Part shown: in pieces, positions 44,301 through 53,900 of the stretch
Layout of the letters: every line of letters starts with the position of its first letter
How positions within the stretch are numbered: position 1 is the first letter of the stretch
From: Chitinophaga oryzae
Lineage (GTDB): Bacteria > Bacteroidota > Bacteroidia > Chitinophagales > Chitinophagaceae
DNA length: 64,000 nt
Reading direction: 5' to 3'
Assembly (NCBI RefSeq): GCF_012516375.2
Contig: NZ_CP051204.2
Coordinates: 5,022,001 to 5,086,000, forward strand
Program-made: the position numbers and the translations under genes
Notes under the pieces: model-generated
Databases searched by the model: none
What the model was told of the DNA's origin: nothing
What the model saw: the letters and a program-made list of their open reading frames with translations, nothing else

Positions 44301-44910
44301 GGAGCGTGATCAGATGGGCACGCAGCATATAATCGGTGGCAAGATCAAATGGTTGATGGACCAGCGCCGCTATGCGGGCCTGCACGGCAGCAGCATCAGC
44401 GGCATCGGTGGCGCCGTCGATGATGTCCAGCCGCCAGCTGTCGCCGGGCATGGACTGCTGCCATGTCCCTTCTTCATCGGCGCCGATCACGGTGCGTAAT
44501 ATCTCATGCCTGCTGACGATGCTGCGCAGCGCCTGTTCCAGCGCGGCTGTATCGACAGCTCCCCGCAGTTTTAATACGGCAGGCACATGATACTGCACGG
44601 AGCCCTCCAGCGCATCGATAAACCACAAACGTTCCTGGCTAAACGAAAGTGGTATGCGGGAACCGGCAGGCCTTTCTGCCTTCCGGATCTTCTCCGTAGC
44701 CGGGACTGTGGCGGCAGCGGCGGCAGATGCTTTAAAGTACGCCACCAGCTGCGGCTTGTTTTCTTTCAGGGTTTGCAGAAAAGACGGCGCAAACGGTTTC
44801 TGCTGCGCTGTCTTCAGCAACAGTTCGTCTCCATCGAGGGAGAGGCCTATTCCCAGGTCCTGTGCTTGTTCCAGTATCAGGACGACCTCCGACAAATTAA
44901 AACCCGGCAT
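38326..44910 (-). CDS. Middle nonribosomal peptide synthetase, two modules (C-A-PCP-C-A-PCP)
   Basis: The 2194-residue enzyme begins with a TubC-like docking domain (~60 residues, LSEVVLILEQAQDLGIGL) followed by an Ala-rich linker. Module 3 has C (HHIASDG ~215), A (~697) with code DAIWMGGTF, resembling Val-type codes, and PCP (LGGHS ~1079). Module 4 has C (HHIACDG ~1271), A (~1751) with DIWELTADD, and a PCP with the unusual LFEIGMHS (~2139). Glu at position 278 and two Asp at the end of the code suggest a cationic substrate; diaminopropionate is favoured because sbnA/sbnB lie in the same operon. Both A domains carry the same codes as those of the last two modules of the first synthase. The C-terminus ends in a short basic, hydrophobic tail (QKKIIL), likely a docking peptide for the third synthase. 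No tailoring domain is present. It is 24 bases from the next gene and 33 from the previous one. Confidence 0.95.
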   Translation of the reverse strand: MPGFNLSEVVLILEQAQDLGIGLSLDGDELLLKTAQQKPFAPSFLQTLKENKPQLVAYFKASAAAAATVPATEKIRKAERPAGSRIPLSFSQERLWFIDALEGSVQYHVPAVLKLRGAVDTAALEQALRSIVSRHEILRTVIGADEEGTWQQSMPGDSWRLDIIDGATDAADAAAVQARIAALVHQPFDLATDYMLRAHLITLRKEEAILVLTMHHIASDGWSSSVLIQELMEGYSAFTEKRDPVYTPLDIQYADYAIWQRKHLSGAVMEQKIGHWKDKLADVTMAEIPADFDRPATGSTHGAFVVFNIAGALAAALRQLAQQEGATLYMVLLAAFKVLVHRYSGQEDICVGGAVAGRTRTELEPLIGFFVNTLALRTDLGGNPSFQALLQRVKNTLLDAFEYEDAPFEKVVEAVVKERDRNRNPLFQSVFVLQNVPPVPELRIGDVVITEEPVIRNASLFDLTWIAEERGEEISIYLEYSTDLFRESTIRQLYSHYETLLTAIVKDPSQAIGRLDILSAREKTQLLVDFNTTAFPYPADKTITALFDEQVARTPDAVALAFGDTQLTYRQLQEQSDKLAAYLQNKGVKAETMVPLCMERSIQLIVSILAILKAGGAYVPVDPAYPRDRIRFMLEDTRPVIILTESGQLPALREHVPAIEMVCVDQLLETLTNAPAPVISVNPGSLAYIIYTSGSTGQPKGVMVTHRNVTSLARGGNFVPLTAADVLLSTGSPSFDATTIEYWGMLLNGGQLVLCPEKHLLDNSLLKQEIRRRGVTKMWFTASWFNQLVDDDITIFEGLDAVMAGGEKLSDEHIRKFRAACPATAIINGYGPTENTTFSLTWHITTVAPGENIPIGRPLGNRTAYILSAEGQLQPAGVPGELYVGGDGVSRGYLNQPGLTAQRFIPDPFSSIPGARLYRTGDLARWLPDGTVAYLGRIDDQVKIHGHRIEPGEIESVLLQHPDVRQAVVLLQVRDTGDKYLAGYVVPQGALDKAVLTDYLKGRLPAYMVPAQLIVLEKMPLTSNGKADKKALRVLADDHTESVAYTAPTNETEQQLVTIWERFLQKQHVSATANFFELGGHSLLASRVVTAIRNTLGVELSITRFFQYPTITKLAAYLTGKEKEGGWPAIVAGKRPDRIPLAFSQERLWFIDQMNGTVAYHVPLAVRLKGTLDETGLSLALQALVNRHEALRTVIRQEHGVPYQQLLEADGWALTRISGNRYSTPEALQAHLIELVNAPFDLAEDYMLRAGLVRLSADEHILLITVHHIACDGWSVTIMVNDIAEFYNAYIAQRPAVLSPLPLQFADYAVWQRSLAENERLQKQLSYWEQQLNGVEVLQLPADFSRPAIQSTKGAVQRFVLDAALSEQLRQFSLQQDVTLFMTLLTVFKILLYRYSGQEDICVGSSIAGRTREEVAGLVGFFVNTLALRSDLSQHPTFLTLLQQVKQTTLAAYDHQEVPFEKVVEAVNTDRDLSRTPLFQVLFELQNTPSVDEVPLGTLSVTREDLPYNTTQFDLVVSMEDGPDGLTGFVEYGTGIFREATITQLLTHFSQLLATVLTLPDTRINQLPLLTEAERHQQLVTFNNTTVDFPHNSTLIDQITLQAQRTPAAPALVMGRQVITYAALEERSNQLAHYLRETGVDDTSLVPVCLDRSPEMVIAILGIMKAGGAYLPIDPGYPEDRVAYMLQDSKAEMVISRSADKQKPEKAAAVRIISLDEEAAVISRYPVTALAALPAPSQLAYVIYTSGSTGLPKGAMIEHAGMLNHLYAKVNDLRMNAATIVAFTAAFTFDISVWQMFSAMLCGGCTIIYPADTILQPMTLMQAVEKDKVTVLEVVPSYLSAILATVKDVSLRQLQYLLVTGETLPRQLVAEWFQHEAWRTIPVVNAYGPTEASDDITHHFMYETPEQSNVPLGKPIQNLRIYVLDASMQLCPIGVAGEICVSGVGVGRGYLNRPELTAEKFIKDPFREEKDVRMYRTGDLGKWLPDGTVVHLGRIDDQVKVRGYRIELGEIERVIEKSGMVKQVVVITKADQYQQQQLVGYVVGQEHFDRDELLRYLKTKIPEYMVPVQWVVLTEMPLSANGKINRKALPEADVATTSADLYVAPTNELEQKLADICARLLEINRVSIYDNLFEIGMHSLLIMRLAATVHEDFGLQVSVRTFFQLTTIAALAKYIGINKAPVAAPTAKQKKIIL

Positions 44911-44943
44911 ATGTTTAATGAGTTAAATAATGAGAAAAAAGCT

Positions 44944-47900
44944 TTACAACCTCATTTCCTGCAGTCCTTCAGTCGTTTCCGGCACCGCCGCCTGGCTGAC
45001 CCGGATATAGGCTGCCAGTGTTTTGATGGTGGTCAGCTTGAAAAATGTCCGCACGGAGATATGCAGCCCGAACTGTTCCAGCACGGCGGCAGATAAACGC
45101 ATCACCAGCAGGGAGTGCATCCCTAAGGCAAACAGATTATCGTTGATACCGACCCGTTCTGTTTCCAGTAATTTCCGGCAGATATCTTCCAACACCTGCT
45201 CCGTTTCATTCCCGGGCGCCTCGTACTGCACTTGCGATACCAACGCGGCCGCCTCCGGCAGCGCTTTTTTATCGACTTTCCCGTTAGGGGTCAGCGGAAT
45301 ACGGTCCAGCACCATGATTTGTTCAGGGACCATATAATCCGGCAAACGGTCCTTCAGATGAATCGCCAGCGCATCATGGTCAAAGTCGCCGTCAGCGGTG
45401 ATATATCCTACCAGCCGTTTGTCGTGGTCTCCTTTGGCCAGCACTACGGCCCCTTTTACGCCGGTAAACTGTTGCAGCGCGTTTTCAATTTCACCCAGTT
45501 CAATCCGGTAGCCGCGTATCTTCACCTGTTCATCTATCCTGCCCAGCATTTCAATGCTGCCGTCCGGCAACCATCTTCCGAGGTCGCCTGTGCAGTACAT
45601 GCGTATGGCGCCGTCTGCATGGAAGGGGTCCCTGATGAATTTAGCAGCGGTCTTTTCAGCGTCATTGAGGTATCCCCTGGACACGCCTACACCGGAAACG
45701 CATATCTCACCGGCCACGCCAACGGGGCAAAGCTGCCGGGCGGTGTCCAGTATATAAATGCGGAGATTTTGTATGGGCTTGCCCAGCGGCACATTGTTGC
45801 GCGCAGGCGTTGCATACATAAAGTGGTGGGTAATATCATCCGACGCTTCCGTAGGCCCATAGGCGTTGACCACCGGGATGCTGCCGTATGTCTCATGATT
45901 AAACCATTTGGACAACAACGCCTGGCTCACCGGTTCACCGGTCACCAGCAGGTACTGCAGGCTGTCCAGCGGCACTTTGCCGTCTTCCATCAATAAGGCC
46001 GCCAGGTAAGAAGGCACCAGTTCCAGCACGGTAACGCCATCGGCGCTGAGGCTGCGCAGCAAGGCCGCCGGCTGATGGACCTGGGCTTCTGTGTACACTA
46101 CGGTACGTCCACCACTCAGCAGCGCGGCAAACATCTGCCATACGGAGATATCAAAAGTATAAGACGCCGTATAAGCCATGACGGTAGCGGCATCCATTTT
46201 CAAATCATTCACTTTGGCAAACAAGTGATTCAGCATACCGGCGTGTTCTACCATCACCCCTTTGGGCTTACCGGTGGAGCCGGAGGTATAAATAATATAG
46301 GCGAGATCGTTAGGCGCCGGCGCGGTGAACAGCGGCGTCACCGGCTGGGCGTCGAGCGTGGCCGCATCGCCATCCATCAGGAAAGTGTTCAGCACCGTGA
46401 TGTCCCGCAGTTTCTCACTGCCGTAGGTACTGCTTATCAGCAGCGGCGCGTCACAGTCATCCAGGATAAAGGCGATTCTGGCGGCAGGGTACTCAGGGTC
46501 CACAGGCACATAAGCAGCACCGGCTTTCAGGATGCCCAATATGGCGACGATCATGTCTGCGGAGCGTTCCAGGCAAACAGGCACCAGCGCGTTGCCATTG
46601 ATCCCCTCTCCTTTGAGATAGTGCGCCAGCTGGTTGGAACGTTCGTCCAGCGCTTTATAACTCAGGACGGTATCGCCTGCTATAACTGCTGGCGCATCCG
46701 GGCTAATGGCCGCCTGGAATACGAAGAGGTCCACAAAAGTTTTGTCCTGCGGAAATGCTGCTGCCGTATTGTTAAAATCGACCAGCAGCTGCTGCTCCTC
46801 TTCCTGCCGTAACATCGGGATAGAGCCGATATGCGCAGCAGGCAGCTGCACGATGAACTGCAGCAACTGCTCAAAGTGTTTCACCAGGCGGCGGATACTG
46901 TCTTCGGTAAACAGGTCCACGCAATATTCTATATACCCGCTTAATCCGTCCGCATCTTCCTGCATACAGCAGCTCAGGTCAAACAAGGTAACGGTATGCG
47001 GTATTTCTTCCTGCGCAATATGCAGTTCCCCTAACTTCAGATCGGGTGCGTCCGGCATGTTAAACAGCTCAAACATCACCTGGAACAAAGCTGTTCTGCT
47101 CATGTCCCTTTCTTTTTCCACCAGCTCCACTATCTTCTCAAAAGGAGCGTCCTGGTGATCGTAGGCGTCGAGGGTGGTTTCCTTCACCTGTTGCAGCAGC
47201 GTAATGAAAGCAGGGTCACCGCCCAGGTCACTGCGCAGCGCCAGCGTGTTCACAAAGAACCCGATCAGGCTCTCCGCTTCCTGTTGCGTTCTGCCGGCAA
47301 TGGAAGTACCTACGCAGATATCATCCTGACCGCTGTAGCGGTACAACAACACCTTGAAGGCTGTCAGCAATGTCATGAACAATGTGGTGCCCTGCTGCCT
47401 CGACAACAGCTGCAGCTGGTCACGCAGTTCCTTATCTAACCGGAACCTGCTGATAGCGCCCCGGGTACTCTGCACCGGCGGACGGGAATAATCTGTTGGC
47501 AGCTGCAGCACAGCAACGCCGGACAGTTTCTCCTGCCAGTACGCCAGGCGTTTCTTCAACGCAGCGCCTTCCAGGTGGGTGCGTTGCCAGATCGCATAAT
47601 CTGCGTACTGGATGTCCAGCGCAGGTAAATGTGCCGCGCCGCCGGCGCTGTGCGCACGGTACAGCGCAATGAGTTCGTTGGTCAATATGGATACAGACCA
47701 GCCATCGGAGGAGATATGATGCATGACCAGCACCAGTACATGATCTTCTTCAGATACCTGCAACAGGTGGGCCCGCAGCATAAAATCATTGGCCAGATCG
47801 AAAGGTTTGTACACCAGACCGGTAATATATGCCTGTAAAGCAGCAGCATCGCTGAAAGCAGCATCTTCCACTACTGTCAGCTGCCACTGGTCTTTATCTA

Positions 47901-50900
47901 AAATCTGTTGGTAAGGTTTGCCCTGCTCCTGCCGGATGATCGTCCGCAGCGATTCATGACGATGCACGATCTGTGCGATCGCATGGCCCAGCGCTGCCTT
48001 ATCTGCCACACCGCTAAGTCTTAAAACCACCGGCATATGATAGGACACGCTGCCTTCGAGCTGGTCAATAAACCACAGGCGTTCCTGGCTGAAAGACAGC
48101 GGTATTTTTGCCGGCCTTTCAGCCGCAAAAAGCGCTGGTAACAGCAGTCCTTTCTGCTGTAGCTGCAGGTAGGCCGCCAATGAGGCGATCGTGGGATGCA
48201 GGAAAAATTCTTTTACCGTCAGCTCCGCTTCCATCTCTTTACGGATAGCAGACACCACACGGGTGGCCAGCAGCGAATGGCCGCCCAGCTCAAAGAAATT
48301 GTCCAGCGTACCGATACGCTCCAGTCCAAGCAGCTGTTGCCAGATATCGGCCAGTTGCTGCTCTGTAGCGGTTACCGGGGCCTGGTAATTCAATAAGCGC
48401 TTGCGCTGTATAAATTCCCATTCGGTCAGAAACCGGCGGTCCACTTTACCGTTGCTGGTCAACGGCAGTAGCTGTAACGCTACAAAAGCGGAAGGCACCA
48501 TGTATTCCGGCAAACGTTGCTGTAACTGCGCCCGGATGTCTTTTTCCAGCACTTCGCAGATATCGGGAAACAGGGGAATATTGGTTTTCACGCCTTCCGT
48601 ATACCCGGCAGCCTTACTGTAGGAGGGTTCCACAAAACCGTTGAACGGCGTCTGCTCCAGCAGCAGGTTGATGGTAAACGGATCTTCATTCAGCAGGAAG
48701 CGGCTGTGATAACCGGCCGCTTTAGCTGCGGCCAACAGCTCGTTCACTACTTTGGTCTCGTTGTCGGGTGTCAGAATATAATCGGCCAGGTCACCCACCT
48801 GGTTGATATTGCCAGCTGCCAGCGCCTGTTCCAGCAGTCTCTCTTTCCACAACCTGGGGTTAGGCACGCGTTGTAAAGCAATCCGGGGGTGACCGGCAGC
48901 CAACCGGGACAGGATGCTGTCCTTTTCTGCGATTTCATCCCATGATTGCCATTGCGGCTGCAGTACCGGCTTCTCCACGTCAATCGATAACACGACCGTA
49001 TAGCGATAGAGTGTCAGCTCATTGATATAGTCTCCCTGTTTCCACTGAATGTCGACATGGGTGATTTCAGGGTACAGCGATTGCAGCTGGAAGAACCAGG
49101 CCGGTGAAAAACACAGCTCTTCTTCTTTCCAAACTTCCTGGTCTACCGTCCATTCAAATTCCCGCAGGCTGGTCTTGCTTTGCAGCTTGTCCAGCTGCAG
49201 CCTGCGTTTAAAAGAAGGGAGCAAACGGAGGTCTCTCACGTCGCCGATGACGATATGTCCTTTGCCTTTCAGCAAAGAGATTGCGTTGGCTACTACATCG
49301 GCCATATATTGCGCGCCGGGGAAGTATTGTACGATGGAGTTCAGAATCACCGTATCTATGGTTTCGCCTTCTGCCAGCGTTACTTCATGGGCGGCGCATA
49401 TATGTAATTTCGTTTCAGGATAGCGGCGCAGCCCCTTGTCTATATGGCGCTGCAGCTGCCGCATTGATACGTGCGAGAAATCGGTACCGGTATATTTTTC
49501 GATATGGCCGGCCAGTTGGAAATAAATCAGGCCGGTACCGGAGCCTATCTCCAGTACGTTGCGCGGGTTGGTAGCCAGTATGACGTTCGTAATGTCCTCC
49601 AGCCATGCGCGCATATTTTCCGCTGGTATGGCTTCGCCGGTGAAACTGTCGTTCCAGCCGGTGATGTTAAACTCTTCATCCAGGTCTTTTACTTCATCTG
49701 CTTTGCTATAAGCCGTTTCGTACAGTTCTTTCCAGGTGGCTACCTGTTGCAGGTACAACTCCTGTTCTGTGCGGAGTACGGCCTGCTGGTCGGGCACATA
49801 GTAGCTCACCAATCTCTTTTCAGCGCCCTGCTGGTCTTTTACCACCACACAACTGGCGGCTACCGCCTCCACATTGTTCAGCGCTCTTTCTATTTCTCCC
49901 GGTTCTATCCTGTAACCGCGCATTTTGATCTGGTCGTCTATACGTCCCAGGTATTCCACCGTTCCATCCGGCAGCCAGCGGGCGCGGTCGCCGGTACGGT
50001 ACAAACGGGCGCCGCGTTGTTCGCTGAACGGATCGGTCACAAATTTTTCCGCTGTCAGTTCAGGTTGATTCAGGTAGCCGCGGGAAACGCCGTCGCCGCC
50101 CACATACAGTTCGCCCGGTGTGCCCACCGGCAGCAGCTGCATGGCGCTGTCCAGCACATAGGCGGTGCGGTTGGCCAGCGGCCGGCCGATAGGGATGCTT
50201 TTTCCCGGCACTACCGCAGTAATGTTCCAGGTAAGGGAGAAAGTAGTATTCTCCGTAGGGCCGTAACCATTAATGATCTGTGTGGCAGGATAGGCAGCCC
50301 GGAATTTACGTATATGCTCTTCCGATAGCTTCTCTCCTCCTGCCATCACAGCGTTCAATCCTTCAAAAATGGTAATATCGTCGTCTACCAGCTGGTTAAA
50401 CCAGCTGGCGGTAAACCACATTTTGGTCACGCCGCGGTGACGGATCTCCTGTTTCAGCAACTGGTTGTCCAGCAGCTTTTTCTCCGGGCACAGCACCAGC
50501 TGGCCCCCGTTGAGCAACATGCCCCAGTATTCGATGGTAGTGGCATCGAAGGAAGGAGAACCGGTAGACAGCAAGGTATCTGCGGCGCTCAGCGCTACGA
50601 AATTGCCGCCCCGCGCCAGGCTGGTCACGTTACGGTGAATCACCATGGTGCCTTTCGGACGGCCGGTAGAACCGGAAGTATAAATGACGTATGCCAGCGA
50701 GTCCGGGCCTGTCTTCACGCCCAGCGGATGCGCCGGCATAGCGGCGAGTAGGTCGAGGATATTGTCCACAAAAATCAGCGTGGCATGTTCCGCTTCCACT
50801 GCCAGCAACGCCTGCTGATCGGTGGTAGTCACCACCAGTTTGCTGCCCGTGTCCTGCAGCATATAAGCGATGCGGTCCCGGGGATAGGCCGGGTCCACGG

Positions 50901-53900
50901 GCACATAGGCGCCGCCGGCTTTCAGGATACCGAGGATGCTCACGATGAGGTGAATGGACCGTTCCATACACAGCGGCACCATCACGCCCTCTTTTACGCC
51001 CTGCTTGCGGAGAAAATGCGCAATGCGGTTGGACTGCTCCTCCAGCTCACGGTAAGTGAGCTGTTGCTCCCCAAAGGACAGGGCGACGGCATCCGGCGCT
51101 TTAGCCACCTGCTCTTCGAACAGTGTTGTAATGGTTTTATTGACGGGATAAGGCACCACGTTGTCGTTGAAGGTCACCAGCAGCTGATGGGTTTCTGCTG
51201 CGCTCAGCATCTTCAGCTCCCCGATGGCTGTAGCCGGATGTTGCACCGCTGCTTCCAGCAATGCCATATAGTGATGCATCATTCTCCGGATAGTGGCTTC
51301 CTGGAACAAGTCGATGCAGTATTCCACTTCGAGAGCGATGCCTTCCGGTCTTTCTTCTACCGTCCAGAAGATGTCAAACAGGCTGGTGCTGCGGATCACC
51401 GGCTCCGGGGTCATGGTGGCTTCACCCAGCCGTAATTCCGACATCAGCGGAATATTCTGCAGGGTGAACATCACCTGGAACAGGGGATTTTTCCGGATGT
51501 CACGCTCGCCCATCACTTCACTCACCACTTTCTCAAAGGGCACCTCCTGGTTGTCGTGGGCATCAAACAGTGTATTTTGTACTTCTTTTAAAGCAGCGGC
51601 AAAAGAAGGATTGCCACTCAGGTTGCTGCGCAGCGCGAGCGTATTGACAAAAAAGCCCAGCAACGGTTCCAGTTCCACCTGCGCCCTGCCGGCGGTAGCA
51701 CAGCCGATGCAGATGTCTTCCTGCCCGCTGTAGCGGTACATCAGCACTTTTAAAGCGGTCAGCAGGGTGGTGAACAAGGTAACGCCCTGCTGACGCCCCA
51801 GTTGTTTTACCTGTGCGGACAACCCCTTGTCAAGCTGCATGGTGATCACCGCCCCCCGGGTGCTTTTTACTGCCGGCCGTTCAAAATCGGTAGGCAGCTG
51901 CAACAGGGTAACGCCATCCAGCTTCTTCTTCCAGTAGGCTAATTTCTGCGCTACCAGCGGTCCCTGGAGAAAACGGCGCTGCCATACGGCGTAGTCCGCA
52001 TATTGTATTTTTAATGCCGGCAACACCGGCTCACGGCCGGCCAGCCTTGCGTTGTATATTTCTATCAGCTCCTGGAAAAAGATATGGGCGGAGGAATCGT
52101 CAAAAACAATATGGTGGATGGTGAGCACCAGCACGTTCTCCGCGTCTGAAATACGGATCAGGTGCGCCCGCAGCATATGGTCTTCCGACAGGTTAAAAGG
52201 CGTGTTTACCAATCCGGCGATATATGCCTGTAAAGCGGCAGCGTTGTCCTGGTATAAATGATCGTTTACTTCCACCATCTGCCAGTGGACCACTTCCTGT
52301 ATCCGCTGATAAGCGTGTCCTTCTTCCTGGTCGATGTTGGTCCTTAATATTTCATGACGGTCCACGATGGTCTGCAAAGCGGCCGCCAGTGCGCTTTTAT
52401 CCAGCCTGCCTTTCAGCCTCACGATGGCCGGGAGGTTATATTGCACGCTGCCTTCCAGCTGGTCGATGAACCATAAACGCTCCTGGCTGAAGGACAGCGG
52501 GATACGGGAAGGCAGCTGTTGTTTTTCAATCACCGCCGGCAGTACATTCAACACCGTGTCTGCTACCGGCACTGTGTTTTTTTTAGCGGGAGCCACTTTC
52601 GGTAAAAAACCGGCCTGCTGCAGTTCCGTTACGCTATCCCTGAAACATTTTTCAATAAAGTCGATGTCTTCATCCGTATGTGCCGCGGAAAGGAAACAGG
52701 TCTTCCCTTCCCAGATATACACGCCTTTTTCCAGCAGGTGGTAGAAGAACAGGTCCATGTTGCCGGAGATAGAGAAATAAAACAGGGAGCCGAAGTTATT
52801 CACCTTGATGGGCACCTTGTTTTCTTCAAAGAGCCTGGTGATGTTGCTGATAAGGCGGGTGGTGCGGGCGTTCAGTTTTTCCTGTAAAGCAGGTCCCTGC
52901 CTTTCCAGTTCACCTAACACGGCCAGTGAGGCAACCATGCTCAGCGGATGTTTACAGAAGGTACCTGCAAGGAACGTAGTCTCCGCCCTTGGGTAAGAGT
53001 CGGCGTCTTCATAGCTCCATAATCCACCGTCAAAAGCCTGCATACACCAGTCCTTCCCGGCAATGATGCCTATGGGCATACCGCCGCCGGCGATTTTACC
53101 GTAGGTAGCCATATCCGCACGTATACCGAAATGCGCCTGTACGCCACCCGGATGAATGCGGAAACCGGTAATCATTTCATCGAAGATGAGGATGATTTTT
53201 TCCTGTTCCGTCATAGCACGCAGCTCCTGTAACAATGCTTTGGGCTGATACCCGGGCCGTCTGCTCTGCACCGGTTCCACCAGTACGGCGGCCAGCTCAT
53301 GGGCATGAGCGCGGATCTGTTCCACCACATTGGGATTGAGATAGTCGAACACCAGCACGTCGGCCACCATGTTGGGAATAACGCCCGGAGCGATGGGAAT
53401 GCCGTTATGATCGTGTTCGATATCTTCCACCATGGCCAGGGTGCCATCAAAATAACCGTGATAGGAACCGAGGAAAATGGCGATTTTCTTTTTGCCGGTG
53501 GTGGTACGCGCCAGCCGCATGGCAGACATGACAGCTTCGGTCCCGGAGTTATGGAAGCTCACCCTTTCCATGCCGGTGAGTGCGGCGATGCGCGTGGCCA
53601 CTTCTCCTGCGAGATAAGTCTGCGGCCCCAGCTGGTAGCCTTTCTCCAGCTGCTTATGAATGGCTGCCGTTACTATCTCCGGACGATGCCCCAACAGGTT
53701 CACTCCAAATCCCATCGTCAGGTCCACATATTCATTGCCGTCCACGTCCGTCATTTTAGCGCCGAGGGAAGAAGCGGCCACAATGGGATACACCATTTGT
53801 TTGGTCGCGAACTTAAAACCTGCCGACACGCGGTTGTCTGCCAGTACCGGACGGTACTTCTCCGTGAGCGCTTTGGAGGTTTTTGTTTTGGTAGTATATT

